Source: Sclerodactyla briareus (taxonomy: Eukaryota; Echinodermata; Holothuroidea; Dendrochirotida; Sclerodactylidae). Taken from it: a stretch of 64,000 nucleotides of DNA. The position numbers and the translations under genes were made by a program. The notes beneath the pieces were generated by a model. The model did not search any database, was not told the origin of the DNA, and saw only the letters and a list, made by a program, of their open reading frames with translations. The stretch covers positions 310,001 through 374,000 of the forward strand of contig JAODTK010002888.1 of assembly GCA_026419785.1 (NCBI GenBank), in the 5' to 3' direction. Shown in pieces: positions 12,450 to 23,693 of the stretch (position 1 is the stretch's first letter; every line of letters starts with the position of its first letter).

Positions 12450-12557
12450 TCCCCCCCCCCCACCACTGCCGCCCCCCCCCCCCCCTACTGCCCCCACTGT
12501 GCTGCCCCTCCCCCTCCTTCCCCCACTGCCCCCCTGCCCCCCCCCCCCCCACTGCCC
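12450..12557. repeat. C-rich low-complexity tract
   Basis: Runs of 8-14 C separated by 'actgcc', 'ccactg' and 'ccttcc'. Proline-rich or glycine-rich frames across it (12297-12686 minus, 12411-12653 plus) are composition artefacts. Confidence 0.9.
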
Positions 12558-14403
12558 TCGGGTACCCATCTCCGCCCGACGGGGGAACCATCTCCAGCCT
12601 GCCGCGCCTGCTACCACCTCGCGTTCAAAACGTTTCTGTGGGTTCTTCTCTGATTGAGCGTCCCAAACAGTCTTGCCCACCGACATTTGATAATCGGCCC
12701 ATTGACGTTGCTGTTTTCAACCCATGACTTTTTCAACGAAGAGGTGTCCGAAGAAATTGTCCTTTTTGGTGCCTGTGGCGGAGACCTTACCGCATAGACC
12801 GGTATTAACCAATACATCTCTAGAGGTTGCTGTGAGTGTCAATTGGAGCGGATCAAGATTAGTTCGCTCATTTTTGTCTGGTCCATCTATTCAATGCGAG
12901 TCTGTTTCAGCCAGTCACTTTCGTCTTCCTACAGTTGATAGGCGGTATTCTGCCCACGTGGGGTAGGGGGTAACTGATTGTTTTTTCATTCCACCCATCT
13001 CGAGGACAGAGGGCGTCTTCGGCGTCCGCAAACGAACAACACTGGTTGTCCACCTTGTTCACACCCGACAGTGGATATCCCCATCCGGTCTGCATTCGAA
13101 TAGTTCCGTGGCGTTGCGATGCCCTTGTAATCCTTAGAGCGTACCTATATGGTCTTACAATGCTCCAAACATAATTTTATCATAAAAAACAATGGTAATA
13201 AAGTTTATGAAGGTGATAATATCCTTTGTATATCTATGTCCGTCCAACAGGTTGTGTGTGTGTTTTCGTGATGTGTGTGTGTACTGCAGCGCGTTTTGTA
13301 TGACAGATACTGTGAACACGTATCATCTCTTGACCTAAATGCCGATGTGTAACTCCCATTCACGCAATTAGATTTCTATATGGGGAAGTAGTGACTTCGA
13401 CGGCGGGTTTGGCACGCTAGGAGGTCGTCCAAGGCAGGAGAAGGCGAAAACGTAAAAGAAAAATCAGTTGACACGATATTTGGAGATTTACAGGCATTAA
13501 TCGAGTTTCAATGGGGGCCGTTAGGTTACAAACTTAATAGGGAAGGGCCCTACTGTTTTTTATTGTATTGCAATTCTTCGTCGACAGGTAACCAGTGAAG
13601 AGTCGAAGAGAGCTGGTGTGATGTGGACAGTCCGATTGGATTCAGCATCCTTGCCACCTTTGCTGATAATTCCTACAATCGGCTACCCCCCCGTGAAGTC
13701 AGCATTGTTGGGACTTCAAGTCACCATGACTTCAAGTGTTGACTCGAAATCAAGAGGGTATCTATTCATCCCCTGTTAGGATTCACTCTCTTTCCTGTGT
13801 GATTTGTTCTTTCAAGGCTTTCTGCTTAAGCCTCTTGACCTCTGGGGTTTGAATCAGGCAAATCATGGCCTGTAGGGCTATTCATCGGAAGATGTGAGAA
13901 CCATATTGTTTAGTCCACTTGACGGTCGCGTCGAGGTCATGAAGAATCTCAACTCTACAACAAAGTTAACAGTGTTTATTTATTAGGATAACGCAAAAAG
14001 TTCCAATCTTTCATACACTCGACATATAGGTGAAAATAGCTGTAATGGCTTTTGGTAGGTCAGGTCAATGTATTTTTAGGTCCGGAGAAAAGAAAAAAAA
14101 ATATGCAAATCCCACTTGGCAGAATGTTCGTCGTTAAGAAAGGAACGCTTTTGTTTTCTGTTTTCACAGGTCAGGACAATTCAACACACACCTTTCCTTT
14201 CTCTGTGGCCTCAGATGGCTATGCCAGAGCCATGGTGGATGAGTAAACAGAATAACTGTGTCTAGGCCTAACTGAAACCACCTTCCGAACCGGAAAATTT
14301 CAGACCTACTTCCAACTCTTTGTTCCCGTAACCACACCCCCCCCCCATCTACTGTTTCCATGATTCTCATCACTCATACGACATCGCCCCCACTCCACCC
14401 CAT
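12558..14403. other. Unassigned stretch with short GT repeat
   Basis: Contains a (GT)n tract near 13252-13292. A 47-codon open frame (12654-12797, plus) ends in ..EEIVLFGACGGDLTA and looks coding-like, but it has no start or splice support. Nothing else is assigned. Confidence 0.45.
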
Positions 14404-14460
14404 CTCAACACATACACACACACCAACCTTACACGCACGCACAAACAAACACACACACTG
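14404..14460. repeat. (CA)n-rich microsatellite
   Basis: Interrupted CA/AC dinucleotide runs, with CACGCACGCA and (CAAA) variants. Confidence 0.8.
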
Positions 14461-14810
14461 CTTTCCACACTACTAGATGTTTGTTTCCTAATGTACGATT
14501 GCAATGTAAATATAACATAGTGTATTCCGCCGATCCGAATCCAATCAGTCACAATGCTGTTTCCACTGATTTTTGGGACGTCATTGGAGATTCCCTTGAT
14601 ACAAATCAAACGCAAACTACATGTTAGTTCTGGAAATCCCGTACATACGAACTATAAATGGTGGATCTGAATGAAAACCCACATAATTGTTCGGCAAAAT
14701 TGAGGAATTGTTTATTACTTCTATTAAATAACCTATATCTAGTTTTTTACTTTATCAAGTGCATAATTGCGGCATTTACTGTAGGAGTCGTGACAATTTT
14801 CATTTTTTAA

Positions 14811-14821
14811 AATATATATAT

Positions 14822-14884
<63 letters not shown>

Positions 14885-14910
14885 TATATTATCTAGTATA
14901 TACTATATAA
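14811..14910. repeat. (TA)n microsatellite
   Basis: Nearly uninterrupted TA repeat of about 100 bp. Confidence 0.95.
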
Positions 14911-16820
14911 CTAATATCCTCTTTCACTTTTGTCTAGTCAAAAGGATTCTGTTACACGAACTCATGTGTTTTTTCGTAATTTTAGTTTTACCACATTAAG
15001 AAGTAAATATGCAGTTTTTCAGTCTCTCTATATCAGTAGAAGCGCTATTTGGTCATAGGGATTATAGACCCGACACTCTTTTATGTCTAAAATTGGAAAA
15101 AACAATAGCAGGCTATACGACGGATAACGGCATTGCCGTCTGGTAACAACTTGCGGAACAGGTACAGCGGTCATTGTTTGCATGACTGTCCCTATACGGA
15201 AAACCGCGCACCGTAACGCAATTTCAGTACGATACTACGGTGTATTGTCACTATGATTTGTCGATGCCAGAGTACGCGGGGTAGGTGCTTTTTATATTCT
15301 TTATACAACCCTCGCACGCCTTTTTTTTTTCTTTGTTATGATACCGACATGCGATCGGAACCCGTCCATTAGCCGGAGAGCCGGGTTGCTGGTGACACAA
15401 GGCCTATATTACCTATTTTAAATAATTGAATAAATACTCAAACTCTGAATGACTAAAACGGTGGAACGTTTGGGACCCTCATGTGACGATGTATATATAG
15501 GATTTAGAAATATCTCTCTTTTGCCGCTATGTAGTCTCCCCGCTTGAGTCTGGGGGGGTACATGACTTCCAGGGCAATCAATCACCGCTCCATTATTTCT
15601 CGGTGTTCTGTAAAGAAAATGATAAGACCCTTTCAATTAAGGGACGCCAAACTTTTGTTGTATTGTTCTTGGAGATACATTTCCGTTAAATGTTCACTCT
15701 AACCTCTGGCTTGCCGAATGACTCATTGCTTCACTACAATCGAGCAAGATAGAGAGTAATTCATGCTTGAACCCAGCACTTTGAACACTTAGAAGAGGTC
15801 TTATTGATGCAGTATAGGACCTTCAAGCCTAGGTGACTCAACTTTTGGAGATCATTGGCACTATGGACACAAGAAACCGTATTTCAAAGGCGAAGTCAGT
15901 TACGACGAAGATGGTCGATTTCAGTCCTTGGCTAGGCCATTAAGTGTCTGGCAGTAACGAAACAGGATGAGCAGTCATGTTCATATTGTCGGCCAATGCA
16001 CATCAAACCGCGCAATCGTAAACGTCTTTGTAACTGCGAGCAAATACCGTATAGGCTTGAATATCGCCGAGGATTCCCTAAATCAGTTCCCAACTATTAT
16101 CAAAAAAAAAAAACCCAGACACTTTTCCACAGAGGTGATATTTCGTTGAATCTGTAATGACCTGGTAGCAATCACATCATTTGACGCTTCAGTGACTTAT
16201 GAGGAACCACCATGAACGCCCCTGGATGAGCAATTTCCCCCATTTATTTATTAGTTAATATGTTCACATCACAGTTAATGACTTTCAACAATGTCATCCA
16301 TTCTGGGACTATATTAGCTTTTGTACCCCAGCACAATCCAATAGTAATTTACCCCAGCCATTCCAATACCGGCCCCGCTAGCCTGCAGCATGAACACTGA
16401 AAACCACCACTTATGTTAAGTTGGAACTGCCTGCCTCAATTGCCTAGTGTGTAGACTAGTACACGCACACACGCAACATGATGAGAACGTCATGACAGAA
16501 TTCTCTCCTGGAATCACTCAGGGCTACAATTGCAAGCCTATAATACGATAAAGTGATTCCCAGATAGTCCCCCTCTTCCTAATCCTTACAGACTTCTGTG
16601 AAGGTGTGGGGCACAAATGATAAACAAAAGATGATCTGACAGACGCTCCCGGAGAAGGACTGTGGAAGAACTAGTTGTGGTAATTATTGGGATTAACTAA
16701 CACTAATCAATACACAGTAGCTAACAAAATTGAATTCTTTCGTCCTTACCAGTGGCGTCGGGGCTAGCAGCCCCCCCTCGCCCTCAGTTTCCAACCTGAT
16801 CGCACGATACGGTTTAGAAG
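14911..16820. other. Unassigned non-coding stretch
   Basis: No long frame, tandem repeat or inverted repeat was recognised. Confidence 0.5.
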
Positions 16821-17012
16821 TTAATGAGTATAGATGTGACGAAACCATGTCCAGACGGGCCGACAACTACGAAACGGACGGACGGAGAGCAGATGACTTG
16901 TAGAAAAAGCTACAACCAGTAGGGCACAAAATTTATTGTCACATCTACGGGAATTCGAACCCGGTCCCTCCCGCGGGGCTGGCGAGAATTCTACCACTGG
17001 CACCCTCGATTG
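16821..17012 (-). repeat. tRNA-Gly-derived SINE-like element
   Basis: Read on the minus strand, 17012-16935 resembles tRNA-Gly(GCC). It has the A-box region AGTGGTAGAATTCTCGC, an anticodon arm CTCGC-CAGCCCC-GCGGG with GCC in the anticodon position, and a B box GGTTCGAATTCC carrying one extra base. The acceptor and D stems do not pair, so this is not a working tRNA gene. A tRNA-unrelated body follows to about 16821 and includes a 'ccgtccgtccg' run. That tract is also seen near 51.0 kb, as expected for a SINE family. Confidence 0.55.
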
Positions 17013-17623
17013 GCATGCGATACCACGAATTAGAATAAACTCCTCTGGAAAAGCTTGTGGTGTAATCGAACACGGCCCTGTTGATTATGGATAGACTATA
17101 TGAGGGTCGGAACACCTGTTAGAATGCCAGGGTGCTTCCTTGGTTCAGCTTGGCGATTTGACGCAGCTAGCTGACGGCCGGTGCGACCTCATAGTTGGTA
17201 GCTGGCCTGTGGTTCAGGGAGGTGTATGAGGGGGAGGGGGGGGGGGGTGGCGGAAGCACCGTAACAGGTAGTGGAGCCCCAAATGACATGAAATATCGAA
17301 AGTAAAAGTAATGAATGGTTGGACCAGCCACTGAGAATGATAGCAGTGAATGTCCGGGATGTCTAGTTTGTAAACAGGTGTAGGCCTATAAACAATCTGG
17401 CTTGTTTGAGGCGGTGCTACAATAAATCACAGGGTATCGGTTTGGGATAGACTGGGTTCACGGGAGCTAGGGGTGTGGTCCGCTCTAAGCCCCCGAGAGG
17501 CACTAATAATGGGTAATAGGTTTCAACTGAGTGATCATGGAAGCAAAATCCCGAGAAACATGCCCACCTGAATCGAATGTGATAATGCCAAATTAATGAA
17601 TGTCGACTACGAAAGAAGCAGAC
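17013..17623. other. Unassigned stretch with poly-G tract
   Basis: A G-rich run at about 17228-17252. No gene was identified. Confidence 0.5.
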
Positions 17624-17629
17624 CAGGGT
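17624..17629. other. 6-bp target-site duplication, left copy
   Basis: CAGGGT directly abuts the left tip of the element at 17630. The identical CAGGGT follows the right tip at 19937-19942. Confidence 0.65.
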
Positions 17630-19936
17630 TATGGCGCTAGACAGGGAATATATTATCAGGGAAAATATATTTATCTATTGTTAAAATATTCGCGATGGGA
17701 GAAATTTTATCCCTATTTCAAGAAATATCCTTTGTCCAATCAAGATATCTTTTTCTGATTGTGGAACTAGTTATTCACCTGGAAAATACTGTTTCCCCTA
17801 AAAATATTTCAGAAGCACACTAATATTTTCGATGGGAAATTATGCTAAAAGAAATACGTTTCCCAATGATAGAATATATGTAGAGACAATTTTCCTTCGC
17901 AAAAAATAATTGTTTGCAACACGAATATGTTTTGCAACAAAAAAATTTGTTGGCATGAAATTTTTATTTTGCTCTTCACCAATTATATTATCACGTAATT
18001 TTTTCTTCACGTAGTCTTTGCAACCCTGAAAGGTTTGCAACAAATATATGTTGGCAACGGAAATTTGTTTGCCTCTGCCTTATTACATATCACGAAAAAT
18101 ATATATTAGCAACGTAAGTCTCAGTTCAGTCGTTTCAGTGATTCATCGTTTCCATTGGCGTAGCATCACGCCATGCTCATTGCACCATGCATACGCGGAA
18201 CTACGACAGAACTGCAGAAACTTTCACGTTGAACCATTGAAGTGATGTTGTTTTTTTTTTTGTGCGGCATTTTTTTTTTGTTTTTTTTTTTTTTTTTTTT
18301 ACTACTACTGGCCTTGCATTAGCTGGCCTGAACTGGTACCCAATTCCCGGAGTGCCAAATGTCTTAATAGTCCCCCGCCTTCACCCCGCTCTCTCGCGCC
18401 GGAACGGGATGCCACTTCCTGCTGAACTCACTGGCCTAGTATTAATAGTAACAATAACAGTTGAGTTGGGGGACACTGTTACTGGGTGTTAGGGGGAGCT
18501 TCGCCTAGGTGCCGGGTGCATGCAAGGTTTTGCAATCCTCCTGTCCTACTAATGGCCCCGACTCAATACAAGTTGAACATCCTCTTCCAAATGATTGCGT
18601 ACTGCGCCATTAATTACCGAGATCTTATAATCGAACCGACGTAAATATTAGCAGTAAGTCGAAAGGTATCCTTGTATTTGTAACACTCAGCATGTACAAC
18701 AGAAAAACTCGCCGCGATGCCGGGCCAGCAGGGATTTTTTTTATGATGAGGTTGAATGCAACCTGGATGTCCATGATTTGCAACATGTGCTCGAAGTCAG
18801 GTTATGATGGGTAATATGGCTGAAAGTTCTTGCGCCGTTGCCGCGTTTCTAGTTGCCGTTGAACGGCATGTGATGGTGGAAAAATAGTTAATCTGTCGGA
18901 AATATCAAGTTTTCAATAATATCCCATCGCCTAAACAGTGACGTTCTATAGCCCTGGTGCTCACTTATCCATAGAAAAAAATTAACGCGAAGCCTGCCCC
19001 CGGTCATCGGTGATCCAACTTCCACATTTTACGACAACTCCAGGAAATGGAATCACTTGTCGATGCATTTCATTCGTTTTTCTGGACCCCTCGATTTCAC
19101 CAAGCATCATCCTCATAGGATCACACTTGAAAACAATAGTCGCCGTTGGAGTATTTCTATCCTCATACTCATTTTCTCCTATATCATTCCCTTGACATCG
19201 TATCCATATAGTACGAAAAGTGGAAGCCCGCGTTGCAGGTTGAGGAACTGCCACGCAGGTACCCCAGTACAGTAACAGTAGATTCACGTGCTTCACGGCT
19301 CACGGTATTCTGACGATTAGAAGCAACGCTGTCCATGAGGCTACGTTGATACTAAGCTATTTTTCGTTTGGCAAACCTATTTTTGACAGCAATGTTTTTT
19401 CTGTGCCAACTAATATTGTAAGCCAATTATTTTTTGGGGTTTTTTACAATTTTTCTAGTTCTACAAGATTCGTGTTCGGAAAAGTTTCTGTGGTTGGACC
19501 ATATCTCTGCAATGGAAATATCTTTTTGGTTACAACACATTTGTAGAACATTAATTATTTCCTTTTACATATATATTCCCCCTGGAAACCTAATAACTCC
19601 TTGCCAATATTTTTTTTCTCCTAGGATCTATCTTTTTCAGGCAAACAAATTTTCGTTGCTACCGTATATTTTGTTGCAAACAATTATTGTTGTAATGAAT
19701 ATATCTACAATATATTTTTTCATCAGGAAACTTATTTATTTTACGAACAAATGGTTTTCCATCGAAAACATATTTGTGCTTCCGCAATATTTTTTTGCGG
19801 GGAAGAAAAAAAAAAAAAACCAAAAAAAAAAAAAAAACAATATTTTCCATTGTGAATAAATATTTCCACATCAGAAATATTTCTTAGTTGGCATATTTTT
19901 CTTCCTGATAATATATTCCCATTTTCGCGCGCCATA
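17630..19936. mobile_element. Foldback-type DNA transposon, 2.3 kb
   Basis: Both tips read TATGGCGC inward, an 8-bp perfect terminal inverted repeat, then GGGAATATATTATCAGG on each side. The inverted arms continue for ~0.5-0.6 kb (about 17630-18120 and 19340-19936). They are rich in AATATTT and 'ttgcaacaaatat' motifs. Blocks such as 'cggaagcacaaatat', 'ttattcacaatggaaaatat' and 'aataattgtttgcaaca' occur in the same order in both. The element is flanked by CAGGGT duplications. The ~1.2-kb centre holds a poly-T tract and two unassigned frames, and no transposase was recognised. This architecture is known from foldback and some hAT/P-like non-autonomous elements; the superfamily is undetermined. 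Confidence 0.8.
18982..19296 (-). CDS. 104-codon frame inside foldback element
   Basis: An uninterrupted frame starts MKHVNLLLLYWGTCVAVPQP, which resembles a signal peptide: a basic start, a leucine-rich core and a small-residue region. About 80 mixed residues follow, with cysteines but no domain I recognise. It lies wholly in the loop of the 2.3-kb inverted-repeat element, so if real it could be element-encoded or captured cargo. Overlapping plus-strand frames of 61 and 72 codons show that the region is generally poor in stops. Chance occurrence is a serious alternative. Confidence 0.25.
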   Translation of the reverse strand: MKHVNLLLLYWGTCVAVPQPATRASTFRTIWIRCQGNDIGENEYEDRNTPTATIVFKCDPMRMMLGEIEGSRKTNEMHRQVIPFPGVVVKCGSWITDDRGQASR

Positions 19937-19942
19937 CAGGGT
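19937..19942. other. 6-bp target-site duplication, right copy
   Basis: CAGGGT immediately after the right tip, identical to 17624-17629. Confidence 0.65.
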
Positions 19943-20588
19943 TGGCAGTTTTTTATATAACCGGTGTTCTTTACCGATTTCCCCCCATGCTTACCAACAT
20001 CAACATCCGAAATGGGATGAATTGGTTGCGGCTTCTCAATATGGAGACAGTGTAAAATAAGCTATAACGACATTGCTATGGGTGGAATCTGACCGAATCT
20101 CTCCATGTCCCCCGAACTGCTCTTTTGGTGAGTAGCGCACTTAACTACGAACCATATCTGAGATTCCTATAAGAACTGATCGGCATTTTTTTATTCCCAG
20201 TCAATACATTTTAGTTAATGAAGTCTTGTACAGACCCTGTTTGATGCCCTAATTTTGGATTAATGACCTAATATCACTTCTCCCTAATGACAACAATTGA
20301 CAATGGGGTTGCTTTTGTCATTGCATATGACTGCACCTATTAATCCCACTTTAACTGTGGGTGGGGGGGTAGGAGGGGGGGGGAGAGGCCCCCGGCGGGG
20401 AGCAAGTGTGGATTTTGTGTGAAGGCTTTGGTGTTGTGTGGAGGCATTGCGTCTCGCACACCCCGCCGCATAGTGGACGGTGCCGTTCTACAAAAATCGT
20501 CTCACGGAATATCGAGACTAAATGTAGACATCGTCGGCATAAAATTATATTTGCGACGATATATCGTATCGACTAAGGCGGTTTTTTT
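19943..20588. other. Unassigned stretch with poly-G and ATATCG motifs
   Basis: Holds a G-rich run at about 20363-20390. Near 20495-20580 there is 'cggaatatcg..acgatatatcgt', like DNA inside the arms of the 6.9-kb inverted repeat (44.3 and 47.4 kb). It may be a fragment of the same family. Confidence 0.4.
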
Positions 20589-20798
20589 TCATCGTGCGTC
20601 TTCGTGACGTCTTGTCAAACGTTGCCGTCGCTTGTCCGCCAGTAGTCTTCGTGTTAAGCGTCGATCTATTTTCTGCACTGCGCAACCATTAGTCTCTGTA
20701 TAAACGTCTTGTTCAAATTGTAAAGATCCTTTAAAGATATCATTTTCAGCCAAATAATCACATAGCGAACGCGAAAAATTGGTTGCATCGAATGGCAT
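20589..20798 (-). CDS. Possible short ORF or exon, unknown product
   Basis: A 69-codon frame starts MPFDATNFSRSLCDYLAEN and ends in a strongly basic tail (..DRRLTRRLLADKRRQRLTRR). Composition is protein-like: acidic/aromatic first half, then an arginine-rich helix-prone end. I recognise no family. No promoter or partner exon could be tied to it, and repeat DNA lies close on both sides, so an origin from an undescribed mobile element is possible. Confidence 0.3.
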   Translation of the reverse strand: MPFDATNFSRSLCDYLAENDIFKGSLQFEQDVYTETNGCAVQKIDRRLTRRLLADKRRQRLTRRHEDAR

Positions 20799-20799
20799 T

Positions 20800-21229
20800 C
20801 GAACGCGCCCTCCTATGATGTCAAAGTTGTGTCACGCATATAAACTTTGTTTTTTCTTGAGTAGTGCCATGGGCGTAATCCCTTGGAGTCGGCCTACAGA
20901 ATTGATTAGCCTATCGAGGAAATGCATTACAGTTGATTTCCTCCGAGTTACAGAGCTGCTGCATTATGGCTACTCAGATCGTTGGAGCCAAGCGTGAACT
21001 AAATTGAAAACACGAATGAACACACCTTCGGAACCCACATTGCCGGCGACATCATTTCACTGTCAGACCCCGTAGCACTCCGGCATATTATTTCACCTCA
21101 AAATTCAGAGCACGGGGGAAAAAAAACTGTATAGTAGCACGGTGTATATTTCGAAGGCTGTAATAATGTAGGGTGTACAGGGGCGACGATCTAAGTTAAA
21201 TTGGGGGGGGGCAGATGAGGTCAGCACAC
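20800..21229. other. Unassigned stretch
   Basis: No supported feature apart from a short G run near 21206. Confidence 0.5.
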
Positions 21230-22110
21230 CAAGCGGAGAGCCACCATCGCTTGACAGCGTAGGTACAAGGAAATTTTTGTTTTAACCCCCAGACTTGCAG
21301 GAACGGCACTTCCGGGAATAAGGCAGTAACGCACATCCTAAAATTGGCAATAAATTCCGATTTTTATTTCAAGAAACTTCTTGAGGGAAACGAGCGATGT
21401 TTAGTCCGTTGCAAATTTGGCCAACAGTCGGTTGTTGAAGCGTAGGGTACAAGGAAATTTTTAGTTAAACAGACACCCCAGATTGCGGGAAACGGCACTT
21501 CCCGGACCGTATGGAAGTGAACAAAGTCCCTAAAATCGGCAATCAATTTCAAATATTCAATTTAAGAAACGTTCTTGAAGGAACTGACGATGTCTAGTCC
21601 TCACAAATTCCGGGTAACAGCCACCACAGTGGCGCGAGGGTACAAGGAAAATTTTCGTTTAACACCCTCAGATTGAGGGAACGGCATGTCCCGCGCCGTA
21701 TGGCAGTCAGCAACATCCCGGAAATTGGCAATAATTTTCAGAAAATTTATATTCAAGAAACGTTCTTCGAGGAACTGATCGAGGTTTTATTCTTACAATT
21801 TGGGGCCAGCATCAGTGGAGGAGTGGGGGACAAGGGACATGTTTAGCCTACGAATCCCCCAGATTGCGGAAACGGTATTCCATGTATAGGCAGTGAAGCA
21901 ACATCCCAAAATTTACAATACATTCCTGAAATGTATATCTCAAGAAACGCCCTTGAAGAAACTGATCTATGCTTATTCATTACAATTCGCGTCACCATCA
22001 GTTGAAGCGTAACGTACACGAAAATAGTCTTACGACCCCAACCCCCCAGATTGCAGGGAGCGGCACTTCCGTGACTTATGGCAGTAAGCAATCACTGAAA
22101 TTGACAATAA
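21230..22110 (+). repeat. Five-copy ~190-bp tandem array
   Basis: The core 'cccagattgcgggaaacggc' recurs with its AACGGC point at about 21302, 21491, 21680, 21871 and 22059, giving periods of 188-190 bp. Each unit also has 'ggtacaaggaaattttngtt' before the core and 'caagaaacgttcttgaagga' after it. Single, diverged units of this family occur elsewhere: 35.16-35.24 kb, 35.91-35.99 kb inverted, 50.45-50.56, 53.22-53.47, 56.28-56.37 and 56.55-56.59 kb. Confidence 0.85.
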
Positions 22111-22539
22111 TTTCCGAAAGTGATCGATGTTAATCAGTACATTTCTACATCGTGGTCGCCATTCCTACCATAGCCATGTTTTAGAGATCCTTCCATAGAG
22201 GACCCTTCCAATTGGGTTGAGGGCTGCGGCCCGCCAGATTTGAAATTTGCTTGAATATCACACTTCATGAACATGTGTGCAATTTTCGGGCTTGAAAAAA
22301 GAGGATTTGAGCCAGTCAGCAGACAATTAGTCATTTTTACAAGTTTCAATTGATTGTCTCCAAATTTCTCCGTCTCCGAATTTTTCTCTTCCGATCTTCC
22401 GCGCCTGTATAGTGGGCCCCTACTCAATCACGTAAATCTCCATATGGATGTGCACAATCCCCTGTGCCCTGTTGGTTTTCGTTACATATATATAACTTTC
22501 TCTTTATTTGAAAAAACAGCACGCGTCAACTGGCAAAGC
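22111..22539. other. Unassigned stretch between repeats
   Basis: Short frames only. No repeat match was noticed. Confidence 0.45.
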
Positions 22540-23010
22540 CCGTCTGGACAATAGGATCAGAAGTAGACTGAACCGTGTGGTCATGTTAAGAAAATGGGCA
22601 GTTGGATTCCGGCATTGTTGTAGTGGGGAGGAGGGGGGGGGGGGGTGCACAGGAATGTCCCAAACCCAAATTCTCCGTGTGGCTACCCATATGTTCACCA
22701 CAGTTGAAGATGACACGTATGGACGAATATCATAATTGCCAGAATCTGACGAAGTTTATGGTATACTGGGCCTATTGTAGTATCATGTGGCGGAAAAACA
22801 GGACACAGCGCGCGCAAGCGCGCTTTTTGTTGTTGTCATTAATGGCCTTCTTACATAACATTCAAAGCAATCTAATAAAAAATATGATTACCTTTTTTTA
22901 TGGACCTTAATGTACTATTGATTAAGATTTTTTTTCCACCCCATTACTGCAGTCAATATCTGGGGGGGGGGGGGATTTGTTATTATATTCCCACCAAAAA
23001 TTTGGTGCCA
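22540..23010 (+). repeat. Dispersed repeat, copy 1 (poly-G / GCGCGC type)
   Basis: Collinear with 53500-53975 over ~470 bp. Shared landmarks are 'ggatcagaagtagact', 'ttggattccggcattgttgt', a poly-G tract, 'tatgttcaccaca', a GCGCGC(A)AGCGCGC hairpin, 'ggccttct', a second poly-G tract and 'cccaccaaaa'. The ~190-bp repeat family lies upstream of both copies, which suggests the two form one larger element. Confidence 0.75.
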
Positions 23011-23051
23011 ACTTGGATGAGGGCCTGCTATAACATAACATCTTTTTTCGC

Positions 23052-23288
23052 CTACATAACAATGCTCATTACTGCTGTGAACTCTTCAATTCGTTCTGAC
23101 TCCCAACTCTCAACATCTTTGTTGCGCTCTTGGTTTTTGCTGACTATTGTCCCTACACTGAAACACTTTTTGTAAACATTCAACGCCATTTTGTAGTTCC
23201 AGGGGTAAAGGCTATCCATGCTTAGAAGGGTATTCACACTAGATTCAACAACATATAACCACAACCAGGAATATTTTTTTGGCCGCAC
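23052..23288 (-). CDS. Possible ORF, unknown product
   Basis: A 78-codon frame begins MRPKKYSWLWLYVVESSVN and includes a charged stretch (SKNQERNKDVESWESERIEE). A second minus frame just upstream (..SWLTSVQAQLKEDKRAAK..) also looks coding-like and could be joined by one indel. No domain is recognised. It lies directly beside a dispersed repeat copy, so it may be element-derived. Confidence 0.25.
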   Translation of the reverse strand: MRPKKYSWLWLYVVESSVNTLLSMDSLYPWNYKMALNVYKKCFSVGTIVSKNQERNKDVESWESERIEEFTAVMSIVM

Positions 23289-23693
23289 GTTTATCCTCTT
23301 TCAATTGTGCTTGGACGGACGTCAGCCAGGAATATACGTAAACCTAGTAACATAGCCGCAAAACAAAGGTTTTTCAGTCAAGAACCAAATACAAGGTGGG
23401 TTGCCCAACTTCCATGAGTTTTACCGCTGTCAGCGTGCAGACTTCATTACTGCTATGATAACATCGCTGTCTAAATGCGATGCCCCATTTATCGAAATTT
23501 TGGGTGAACGTGACGCTTATCGGTATATTCAACTACTGTTTGGCTGTTAAACTGTTTGGATGAACGTTTACCCTTATTGTGGTACTGACTGGACTGGATA
23601 ATAGACATTGCCCGCGATTTTGTTTAACGTTAACGCCATATTCGTGGTTTTTAATTCCCACCGGCATGTGTGGGAGTAGCGGTATAATACGCT

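Noticed and set aside
16935-17012. Functional tRNA-Gly gene
   Set aside because: The D and acceptor stems do not pair and the T loop has an extra base; better read as a SINE head.
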